The notes under the pieces are model-generated. The model was given only the letters and a program-made list of their open reading frames with translations. It did not search any database and had not been told where the DNA came from. Below, in pieces: positions 25,515 to 35,094 of a DNA stretch of 64,000 bases. The stretch comes from Cannabis sativa (Eukaryota > Streptophyta > Magnoliopsida > Rosales > Cannabaceae), in assembly GCF_029168945.1 (NCBI RefSeq), contig NC_083610.1:73089580-73153579 (forward strand), written 5' to 3'. The position numbers and the translations under genes were made by a program. Positions within the stretch are counted from its first letter, which is position 1. The number at the start of each line of letters is the position of its first letter.

Positions 25515-28379
25515 ATGGCTCCCAGACTCATTATTCCAGCACCTGAGCATTTTACTGGCCGCGTCACATATAGGGGCATTGGAATTTTTGCAAAAATCAA
25601 AGCTCGGTTTGAGGAGTTCAACCTTAATAACACGGCGAAGGAAAGCCGTTTCGGGAGCTTCTGGAATGTCGTACCCTTGACATTCTCCTCGGTGTTATTT
25701 CACCAGTTGATGCTCCACAAAATGAAAGTGGATGCTCAGGAGGAGTTGAGGATGCGGTTTTATGTTGGTCGGAAGGAGGTCCGATTCGGTTGCACTCATT
25801 ACAGGCCTGGACTTCTCCTCGGGGCCAACAGAAGAGGAGAAGGCTGCGCAGGTCGCGCGCTCGGGGTCAGACCGATTGATCAACAGATATTTCAACCGGT
25901 CTGATAGTGTGAAGACAGAAGTACTCCAACTTCAGTTCACAAACTGCCAGAACCCGGAAGACTTGTACAAGCTCGGCTTGTGCTTGTTTGTGGAGTCAGT
26001 GCTTCTGGGCCGCGAGGCAAACGCGCTGATTACGCCTCACATACTTAGATATGTGGAAGACCTCGAGTTCTTCTTCCGGATTCCTTGGGGGAAGCACTCA
26101 TTCGCCAGACTCATGCACTCGCTTCAGAAATACATGTTGAAACAGAAGGCCAACTACGAGAAGAAGCTGAGTTCGGATGTTCAGCATGAGTGCAAATACA
26201 CAGCATATGGCTTCGCACCTGCAGTACAATATTGGGCGTACGAGGCCATTTTGGAGGTTGGGAAGAGGTATGGCACGAACCACGGGATTCGGTTCCCCAG
26301 GATGCTTAGCTGGACGAGCAAAGGCGATATTGGGAAGAAAGACGTCAGCGCATTATTTTCTAGACGGGTATGATTTTCACTTATGTTCAGAATAATTATT
26401 TAACATAAATGCTTGTAATAAATGCTAAATGGTTTTATTTTGATATTTTTTGAACCATAAATAGAATCTTGAAGTGGTGAAGGGGCTACTTCCACGGACA
26501 GAGGAGGAGGCATTTGTGAGGACCATATCTTACGATGGTGTGGAGAACCTGGTTGATGATGTTGTGGATGACACAGAGGCTGAGGCAGGTAGTCAGGTAG
26601 TCAGGTACCAGAGACTCAGGTCCCAGACACTCAGGAAACAGACACTCAGGTACCAATTTTTGGAACTTTTTTTTTATGTCTTTATTTTTTATTGTTTTTG
26701 TTTTGTGATATTTGTTACATTGTGGAATTATCGCATGCTTACCGTATTTTTTTGATATATATTTTTTCAGGCCACTGGTTCAGAACCTCAGCCAGTGCAC
26801 CATCTTCATCAGGCGTTCGGGGTGCCGAGTACACTGATTTAGTGGCTCGGTTGGATAGGATCGAGGCTGACACTCAGGGTCTGTATGCTACTCATGTCGA
26901 GCTGAAGAAGGCATACGAGACCAGCCATGTAGAGCTGAAGGGTGGTCAGAACGTAATTATGAAGCAGCTCAGAGACATATTGGCCACGTTGAATCGTCCG
27001 CCAACGACAGCTTCAGCACCGGAGGCCCCAGCAGATCCATCTACCCCACCACCAGCTGCTTCACCCCCAGTAGAAGAGGATGAGGTCTTCCCCGACGATT
27101 ACGATCCTTATGAGGGAGCTCCAGCGACTCCGATCGAGGCACAACCTCTTATCCATGTACATGACACCGAGTCGCAGGGTGAGATTCTGTCGATAGAGGC
27201 ACAACCTGCAGTGGTTAAGAGTCAGAAGAGGAAGAGAAAGCCTCCTGTATGGTTCGGTGACTATACGGAGATGAAGAGGAGACATAGGCCATCTTCGACT
27301 TTTGATCCCCTGGAGCCACCGGATGAGAAATTATTAACCACTTTCCGAAAGTGGTGTGTTGGACTCATTCCAAACCACCGACTTCGGGATTTGAGAAGTG
27401 GTGATTACGGTCCAGGATTCTTTTGGATAATGCTCACACCAAAGGAATGGCTTACAGATGACGTAAGTAAAGTATTTTATAATATTACTTCACTTTACAA
27501 CTTTATGTGCAATTAATATATTTTTTTGTCTAACTGACATTTCCCTTCATATGCAGCATATAAATGCAGCAATGCATATGCTGAGGAGGCGACGCACCGA
27601 CTATCCACTGACATTTCCTCAGAAGGGTATCATTCTCTCCACATTCGTGACCGCCATGATCAGCAGTGCATGGACGAGCCACAAGGGTCCGAGGAAAAAC
27701 TTTGTGTGGGAGGATTATATCCTGGACTACTGCACCGGGGCTCATAAGGTATTGTTTTAGTAAGATTTTAAATGTTAATTGTTTGGGAAGATTATTATGG
27801 TTTGTTAATTGTTTCGTTGTTCTCTGTAATTACAGTCCCAAGTCTTTGAGAGATGGAGGGGTAACGAGTTTATTTACTTCGTTCTGAACCTTCCCGAGGC
27901 AAGGCACTGGGTCACAGTTGAAGTCGACATAGAGCTGTGGAAAATTAATGTCTACGACTGTGATTCCAGCGTCTGTCATTGGACCGCCTTGGAACCCATC
28001 CTGAAGGTTTGGGCAGAACTGCTGCCCTCGCTAATCCTTGCAACCGGGGAATTTCCACATAACAACCAGATCATGGCGTTAGCTAACTGTGACATCACGG
28101 TGCTTCCAAAAATGCACTCGACTCGAGCCACTCACGACTTAGTTCCGAAGTCAGCAACCAGGTACATAGCGATAAAAAAGTACTATAGTATTAAAATATG
28201 TTTTACGTTAGACTAACTTTACATTTTATTTTGCATTTAGTGGTGATTGTGGCGTCTATTGCATTGAGTATGTGGAGCATCTCATGATGCAGCGTGGATT
28301 GACCGATGTGACGCCAGACCGGATAGCTATGTTTCGTCAACGGTGGTGTGTTGATTTATTTTACCAAAATGTCGGCTGA
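25515..28379 (+). pseudogene. MULE-borne ULP1-like protein: DUF1985 plus C48 peptidase
   Basis: Predicted non-coding exon ending 24739 (AAAAG/gtaag), then coding exons 25515-26367, 26465-26588, 26771-27462, 27557-27748, 27836-28161, 28241-28379. Exon 1 encodes a DUF1985-like region but shifts frame by one base near 25783-25790: MRFYVGRKEVRF is in one frame, ALITGLDFSSG in the next. The middle is a Pro-rich coiled-coil linker with a KRKRKPP basic patch. The last two exons carry the C48 (SUMO protease) core: His in ARHWVTVE, Asp in VYDCDSS, Cys in GDCGVYC, all present. Without the shift the product would be about 774 aa. The ULP domain probably cleaves SUMO-type linkages; its role for the transposon is unknown. 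Marked as a pseudogene only for the single frameshift, which could be a sequence error. Confidence 0.82.
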
Positions 28380-28641
28380 TTATATGTGTAATTATTGGGA
28401 CATTGTATATTTTGTGTAATTAACATTACAGTTATGTATATATAGATTTTCTTTTCGTTCAAATTTTGATAATTATTCGTGGTTTCAAATATAAAATATC
28501 AATATTATTCAACAAAAATAACTATTAAACCTAAAAATAATTAAAATATTTGAAAAATATTCAACCTCAACAAAAATAACTATGACAAAATATGCATCAT
28601 TACAATATATCAAATTTCCCAACGAATACGTACAAGACGCC

Positions 28642-31600
28642 TCAGATGCGGGCTTTGCATGTTGCTCTGTTGTGGCCTGAACTGCCACAGCGGCTGTAGT
28701 TTCGTGGTACAGAACCTTTTTTATCACCAGACGGGAAACGGTTCTCCCGTCTTCTTCCAGCGTTGCTTTTTCTTGGACAACCTACAGGCTTCTTTTCCAC
28801 AGGTACCCCAACTTTCATATTCTTGATGTGTTCTGGGAGAACCCAATCATCCTCGTCACCAGCAAGATTGATGGTATCATCGTAAATCTTCCTCCACGTT
28901 TCTTTTGAATAATAAGGTGAGCAAAGCGTGTACACACTTGTGTTCGTTTTCAATGCCGCGGCACATGCATGAAGGCAAGGGAGTTTCAATAACGTGAACA
29001 CGCCGCAGGTGCATGTTCTTTCAACTAGATTCACATCACCACCTCTTTCACCGTTAGGTCCCCTACCAACGTTATACAAATTGGCTCCATTTCGTTGGAC
29101 GCGCCTGTACTTTGCATTTTCATGAATTTTTGCCAAGTTTTTTTCAAAGAGCGTGGCCAAAGGGGTGGCACATTTGTTAGCATTTTCGAGGCGATCAGCG
29201 AACCACGATTGGAGTGTGAACCTGATAAATTCAACCAAAGTAGTTATTGGATATTTCCTGAACTCTTCTGTGACACTATTGAAGCTTTCAGCAGCGTTGC
29301 TCGTCATGATGTTGTATCTATCGCCCAAACAATAAGGGTGAGCCCACTTCTCAAACCCTATACTCTCCACATATGCAGCAATGGCCGGATTCATCTTTCT
29401 AAGCTTCTCGAACTCTCTATCGCATTCAGTCTTTGACCATGCGTAAGCAACATTATATATTTGGTTGTGAAAAGCATCAGTCTTGAATTTGGCGTTCACG
29501 TTCATAACAATGTGGTGATAGCATGCACAGTGGACTGCTTCGGAAAAAACGAGTTCAACAGCATGATCAATGCTTTGATGCCTATCTGACACAAACACTA
29601 AGTTCTCAACCACGCCAATTGCTACCCTCAACTTCTGTAAGAAATACGTCCAGGAGTCGTTATTCTCACTGTCAACGATACCATAAGCAACCGGCAACAA
29701 TTGGTTGTTCGCATCGTATGCCACAGCAACTAACATTATACCGTCGTACTTCGTCTTCAAGAAGGTGCCATCGATACTCAAAACAGGACGACAAAAAGAA
29801 AAGCCCCTTCTACATGCACCGAGTGATATAAAACAGTACTTGAACCGCTCATCCTCTAAGTACAAGTCAGTAATGGTACCTGGATTCTTCTGTTCCAGCA
29901 TGTACAAGTACCCAGGAAGCTTCATGTATGAAAACTCAGGCGTACCCCTAGCATACGTAAGTCCCATCTCCCTGCACCTCCACGCCTTCACATAACTCAT
30001 ACTGATACCGTAGTTGTCAAACATGTCCCTCTGTATGTCTTTAGCCTTGTACTTAGTTCCGTCTTGGGTGTACTTCCCCTTAATAAGGTGGCCAACTACC
30101 CATGGTGCTGCTTGACGGTGATCTGAACGTCTCGCATTCAAGTTACATGTGTGTTCATTGTGAAATACAGTGACCTCAAAGTTGTCAGAATGCATCTTCT
30201 TCCTCCCCCTCAATCTCCATTTACAATGCGGAGCCTTGCATGTAACGTACAACACATCAGGGGATGACTTCTTCACCATCCACTCGAAATTGTTATTAAG
30301 TGCAAACCTACCCACTACTTGTCTCAGTTCTTCCTTGTTTTCATAAAAATTACCAAGCTCTATCACCCCTACTTCCTTACTTTGTAAACAAGTAGTTAGC
30401 TCATGATTTTCCATTATATCTTCCTTTGTCCACATGGGAGCTTTGAACTTGGTACAAACTTCAAAAGAGGAGAACGTTGAGAACGTTGCATGACGAGCAT
30501 GTTCTTCAGTTCTGCCTGGTCGACTACTGCTAGTTCCAGGTGTAGTGCGATTTTCACTACGAGGTTGTCGTTCTCGCTGTGTACCTTGGTTACTCGGTAC
30601 ACACTCTAACCTCAACAATGGTCCCGCTACGGGTTCATCGACTGCTAAATCATGTTCATCGTCCATATTCAAATCTACAATAGGATCGTTATTGTAGAAG
30701 GGTGTATCGAACTCTTCAAACTGATGAAATCCTGTCGCTTCTTGTTCTTGCCCTACATTGGTCGGAACCTCTAAATTGGTCGGAACCTCTAAATTGGCCG
30801 GAACCTCCTCATTCACACCAATCCCAACATCTGTTTCGGGAACGCAAGACCCTACCACACTCCGAGGGAGAGGATTAGTAGGCGGCGTAGGCTCCGAATT
30901 CCCAACTTTTCTCACCTTGGTCACGAATAATGGCATAAACTCTGTATTTGACATTGTTTCCCTCATCTCTAAAAACGTTCTCAGTTGGCGTTCTCTCTTA
31001 ATAACCTCTGGCGCAACCATTTTTCCCTTCATGTACAAGGAACAAATCTCCAACTTTAAATCATACGCTACCGGATCAACTTCCAACTCTTCATATAAAA
31101 TTTGTCGCAGTTCTTGTAGGGTTGTCTCGGTTGTAACTGTCAACGTCAAGCTGCTATTTGCTTTGTAAATCCAATTATAATTCTCACATAACCAAACACC
31201 ATCGTACGATACAACAAGGAACACTTTGTCTCCTGCAATTGCAAACCAAAAAAACAAGGTGAGTAAAGGAAAAAACACCCAAAAAAAAATAAAAATCGAC
31301 ATCCCATCGATATCAATAGACATAATGTCGATAATCACAACAGCAGAAATAAGGGCATTGATTGTCGACATTGTGTCGACATACTATCGACATACCGTCG
31401 ACAACCACACCAAGCATGCTCGCCATCGACATAATATCGACATACCGTCGACATTCAATCGACAATTAACAACGGTTACACATTTAATGTTAATAAATTT
31501 TACCTACGTTCCCAACAACCCTTCCCAACTGACACGTTGCATGTCAGACACGTGTCCTATCGACAACCTGTCGACATGACGTCGACATGGCATCGACAAA

Positions 31601-32742
31601 TGTGTTAGCAGTGACACTAAATTGGCATGTTGTCGACATGATGTCGACATAGTATCGACATTCAGTCGATAAATACACTATTTCATGCGTTTTACCTGTA
31701 CAGTTACGCATTTAATGACCATTAAATTTTCATACATTCCCAACATGTTTACTGCTCTATAAAAGCAAATCCCTTTCTTATTCATAAGTGCTCTTGTCTA
31801 CTACTTCTCTCTTACTCTTAAAAATTTCTCTTATTCTTAAGTTCTAAATATGGCCCCAAGAAAGAACAAAGGCAAATTCCCCATCTTAACTCCTGAAGAG
31901 CTGAAGCAGGAGCCTGATGTTGGCATAGTTACTCCTGAAATGCAGAAAGTTTTTGACGCCCAAAGAGCTTTCGAAAGAGAACGATGTGGGAACGAGTTCG
32001 AGTTCGAGCAACTTGAAGCACATTTTTGCAAAACTGGTGTATGGCCGGCTCCACCACCAGGGTTCCCCGAAGGATGCCGTCGTTGCAAACTAGGCATCTT
32101 TAACGGTAAACTGGTGAAGCCTGGAACATTATGCAAGTATTGCAAGGCTCACCCACAAGCCAAAGAATTTTAAAAAAAATAATTTCTTATGTTATGGCTT
32201 GTGGTGAGTTTTATTTAATGTTTGTTTTTTTTTTATGAACTTTATTTTCTGTTTTTTTTTATGTTTTTTATGTTATGTTATGTTTTTAATGAACTTTATT
32301 TAATGTTAATGTTATGTTATGTTTATGTTTTATTCACGGTTTTTTTTCATTTGCATCGATATTTTGTCGACATGATGTCGACAAAATATCGACAACTTCT
32401 AAAAAAAAGAAAAATGCTTGTTATCGACATTCTGTCGACAAAATGTCGACAAATAGTAAATACCATGTTGGTTGCATGATGTCGACAACATGTCGACATT
32501 ATGTCGACATAACGTCGATAATGGTCGTCACTGACCTTTCCTTTTGTAATCATCGACAAACCATCGACATAGTATCGATATATCATCGATAACACTGGAA
32601 AACCCAGAATTCGACTGAAAACCAGATCTGCCAGATCTCAACAATTTCAGACCAAAAAACGACGATTCCAACAAAAAACACACATATAACAATTTTAAAC
32701 TACATAAAGTCAAACAAAATGCTTAAAATACAACTTACCCAT
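28642..32742 (-). CDS. MULE transposase (mudrA-type), intact
   Basis: Predicted exon 1 contributes only ATGG (32742-32739, donor gtaag), spliced to 31232-28642. The join reads MGDKVFLVVSYDGVW and gives 864 aa with no internal stop. Parts in order: N-terminal ubiquitin/PB1-like segment; acidic linker; MuDR-type DNA-binding region with zinc ligands (CKAPHCKWR...HNEHTC) near residues 320-390; MULE DDE domain (SIDGTF; FVSDRHQSI); SWIM zinc finger (CTCGVFTLLKLPCLHAC); basic tail with a CCHC knuckle (CSRCGSSGHNRATC). Starting at 31371 instead would need a hydrophobic, intron-like N-terminus, so I prefer the spliced start. It would bind the TIRs and cut and paste the element. Transcription starts near the right TIR, convergent with the ULP1 gene. 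Confidence 0.88.
31296..31669 (-). repeat. Right TGTCGAY arrays, inner group
   Basis: Five arrays in inverted orientation relative to the left group. TCGA cores: 31296/31307/(decayed)/31328; 31365/31376/31387/31398; 31426/31437/31448/31459; 31560/31571/31582/31593; 31633/31644/31655/31666. Pitch is 11 bp throughout, apart from one lost base in the first array. They lie between the transposase acceptor at 31233 and the small ORF's promoter. Confidence 0.95.
31757..31765 (+). promoter_or_regulatory. TATA box of the small zinc-ribbon ORF
   Basis: CTATAAAAG at 31757-31765 stands 92 bp upstream of the ATG at 31850, with a pyrimidine-rich stretch (31766-31835) between, the layout of a plant promoter and short leader. 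It lies inside the transposase intron on the opposite strand. Confidence 0.6.
31850..32173 (+). CDS. Small zinc-ribbon-like protein inside the MULE
   Basis: A 107-aa ORF (MAPRKNKGKFPILTPEEL...) lying antisense within the first intron of the transposase, with its own TATA box. The N-terminus is basic; the middle is acidic and aromatic (NEFEFEQLEAHF). The C-terminal third holds two CxxC knuckles, CRRC and CKYC, 15 residues apart, likely to bind one zinc ion. I do not recognise the family. TGTCGAY arrays flank it on both sides (31296-31669 and 32356-32589). Intact frame, promoter and Cys pairs argue it is a real element gene; a DNA- or RNA-binding accessory role is a guess. It could instead be a captured host fragment. 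Confidence 0.65.
   Translation: MAPRKNKGKFPILTPEELKQEPDVGIVTPEMQKVFDAQRAFERERCGNEFEFEQLEAHFCKTGVWPAPPPGFPEGCRRCKLGIFNGKLVKPGTLCKYCKAHPQAKEF
32356..32589 (-). repeat. Right TGTCGAY arrays, outer group
   Basis: TCGA cores at 32356/32367/32378/32389; 32424/32435/32446 (three sites); 32482/32493/32504/32515; 32553/32564/32575/32586, all at 11-bp pitch. The group lies between the small ORF and the transposase start exon. Confidence 0.95.
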
Positions 32743-32999
32743 TATAATGGTGTAAGATTCTTGAGTGATATTGAGTTGTGCTTCGGTTTTCCACCAACAC
32801 CCACCGAGAAAACAACCATTCAACAGGGAATAAAGAGAGTGACGAGAGAGTGGGATGGATAGAGGGAAATTTTTTGATAAATTTTTCAGTTTTTTTCTAG
32901 AGAGAGAGAGTGGTGCACGAGAGAGAGGGAAGAGGGAAGAGAGAGAGAAAGATCAATTTCAGATTTTAGCTATTTCATTTTTTTTTTTAAAAAAAAAGA

Positions 33000-33108
33000 G
33001 GGTAAAATGGGAAGTTCATGTAATTAATGGACTAAATTTGTACAAATTAAGGAAGGGTATAAATTTTGATATGGCTTGTATTATTAAGGCCAAAAATTGA
33101 AATTTCCC
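33000..33108 (-). repeat. MULE right terminal inverted repeat
   Basis: Mirror of 24157-24260, ending GAAATTTCCC at 33108. Preceded by a GA-rich stretch (32898-32950), the counterpart of the CT-rich stretch on the left side. Confidence 0.85.
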
Positions 33109-33419
33109 TTTAGATTTCACGTTAATTCAATTAATTAATTATATTTTATAATAAATTTATTAATTATATTATTTAAAATATTTAAATTTATTTATTTTAT
33201 TGTTAATAAAATTAGTTATATATTTTTTTAATATAAATTTAAAATTAGATTAAATTTTATATATTTAAAAATTTTAATTAAATTATATTAGATTTAACTT
33301 TATTATTATATAAATTAATAATTAGATAATAACAACTCTAAGCAAATTGTTGACTTAGAATATGGTTAACTGACAGCAGAGCCTTATTTATTGTTGAATA
33401 TCACTATGTGTAAATAATA

Positions 33420-33710
33420 GGGAAATTTGCGGCAAAAGTTCCCAAAAAGTTCACGTTGATGCAGATTAGTCCCCAAGTTTCAAAAATAGCGGCAATAGTA
33501 CCTAAGCTGGACTTTCGTGTTTGTCTGTTCATACCACATCCGTTAGTATGACTAACGGTACACGTGTACGCATAAGATTTAATCGCTTTATTTTTATTTA
33601 TTTCTTTTCAAAATTGAAAAAATGAAATATTTTTCCAAATTAAAAATTTAAACAATTTAATTTTTTAACTAAATTACAAAATAAAATTAAAAACTGAAAC
33701 TAAAAAACTA
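33420..33710 (+). repeat. Second MULE, left TIR
   Basis: About 290 bp, paired with 38310-38588 inverted. Contains the shared block CATCCGTTAGTATGACTAA. Confidence 0.88.
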
Positions 33711-33842
33711 AAATAAGAAAACCCCATCACCCTGAATCCAAAATCCCTAATCACGATTCTTTCTGGCGAGGTACCCAGAAATCGAAAGGAGGTCTCTGTA
33801 AATCGAGAGAGAGCTTCAAAGATTCATTCGTGGAAGGTGAAA

Positions 33843-34388
33843 ATGGACGGGGAAGGTTCTTACAGTAGTTCCACTCGTCGAAGGTCGAAAGGAGTGGTTA
33901 GTTCTGCTTATCGAAGGGATCCTCAAAATTGTTACTGTGGCATTCCGTGGATCGTTAGAACATCATGGACGGAAGCAAACCAAGGACGTTGTTTTAGGAA
34001 ATGCAGGCTAGCATATGTAAGCCATTGTTTTTTCCCTTTTATTTTGTTTTTGAATATTATTGTTTATGTTAAGTTATTCAAGATGAAAAGTTTGAAATTT
34101 ATCCACGGGAGGATGGTAGAGGGTGTAAGTTTTTTTGAATGGGTGGATGTTGATTCTTGTATAAAGTGCAGAGAGTTAATACCAGGACTTCTGAGGAAGA
34201 TAAGTAAGCTTGAAGATCAGTTGATGTTGTATGAGTCAAATGAAGATTTGAAAGAATTCAAGGACATTCCAAAAGGATGTAGCAATGTTCAGGAATGTGA
34301 TTGTGGTCATATATGGTTGTTGAAGAACTTGAAAACCATTCTCATTACTGTTTGTGTTATTGGTTTTGTATTTTTTATGCTTAACTAG
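33843..34388 (+). CDS. MULE-encoded GRF zinc-finger protein with C-terminal membrane segment
   Basis: Start ATG at 33843; exons 33843-34016 and 34083-34388 around a short 66-bp intron (gtaagc...ttcaag), giving 159 aa. The first exon shows the GRF zinc-finger start (CYCGIPWIVRTSWTEANQGRCFRKC). The second continues FFEWVDVDSC and IPGLLRKISKLEDQL (coiled coil), and ends with a hydrophobic helix (KTILITVCVIGFVFFMLN), a tail anchor. This order is that of plant proteins annotated At4g04775-like. The last GRF cysteine (GRGCKFF) is present in the DNA but in another frame, because of a seven-T run at 34130-34136 and a phase change at the intron. It faces the transposase, in the place mudrB holds in MuDR. 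Confidence 0.72.
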   Translation: MDGEGSYSSSTRRRSKGVVSSAYRRDPQNCYCGIPWIVRTSWTEANQGRCFRKCRLAYVSHCFFPFILFLNIIVYVKLFKMKSLKFIHGRMVEGVSFFEWVDVDSCIKCRELIPGLLRKISKLEDQLMLYESNEDLKEFKDIPKGCSNVQECDCGHIWLLKNLKTILITVCVIGFVFFMLN

Positions 34389-34402
34389 AAGTGTTAATCA
34401 CT

Positions 34403-34580
34403 AAGTTTGTAATGGCATTGTCTTTATTTTGTATCAAACAGTTTGTAATGACATTGCCTTCTTTGAATCAAATTGTTTGCAATGGCATTGTCTTTTTTGG
34501 TATGAAACAGTTTGTAATGACATTGCCTTCTATGAATCAAACAGTTTGTAATGATATTGCCTTATATGAATCAAAGTTAT
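34403..34580 (+). repeat. Tandem repeat of about 35 bp, five copies
   Basis: Imperfect copies of CAGTTTGTAATGACATTGCC followed by TTCTATGAATCAAA, just after the GRF gene stop. Probably part of its 3' UTR. Confidence 0.8.
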
Positions 34581-34799
34581 TGCCTTCTCAGATTTGTCCT
34601 TATTTTATCAGCAAAATGTCTGCATCATATCAGCAGTAATAGGCCATTGCATATCAGCATTAATAGGCATTCTATGAATCAAAGTTATTACCTTCTAAGG
34701 CAATTGATCATATAATTATGCATTAATAACAAGTATGACAAGTAAATGTATTGCATAGCATAAGATAAATCAGGACACCAACATAGTTAAATGAAATTA

Positions 34800-35070
34800 C
34801 AATAGATTAATGTTTAGGTCCAAGAAGTGGCCTTGACATTTCAACAAAAAACAACCACTACTAACAGCTGCATAAATACTAGAACCCTAGACATTTCAAC
34901 AAAAAACAACCAATACTAACAGCTACATAAGTACAAGAACCCTTGCACAATTCAACAAAAAACATGCTGCAGCATACAAAAAATCCTTCACAATTCAACA
35001 GATTACAAAGAACATATACAGCAGTACCTAAATTGGGTACAACAACCCTTGACAATTCAACAAAAAACAA
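34800..35070. repeat. Imperfect repeats around TTCAACAAAAAACAACC
   Basis: Four spaced copies of CAATTCAACAAAAAACAA-like sequence, some with an added ACTAACAGCT(G/A)CATAA phrase, in the intergenic middle of the second MULE, downstream of both convergent genes. Confidence 0.7.
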
Positions 35071-35094
35071 TACAATATAGATTGAGAACAATAA

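Noticed and set aside
31233..31371. N-terminal extension of the MULE transposase starting at 31371.
   Set aside because: It translates TCGA-array and intron-like sequence with a hydrophobic run; a branch/acceptor at 31233 joined to ATGG at 32742 gives a better start.
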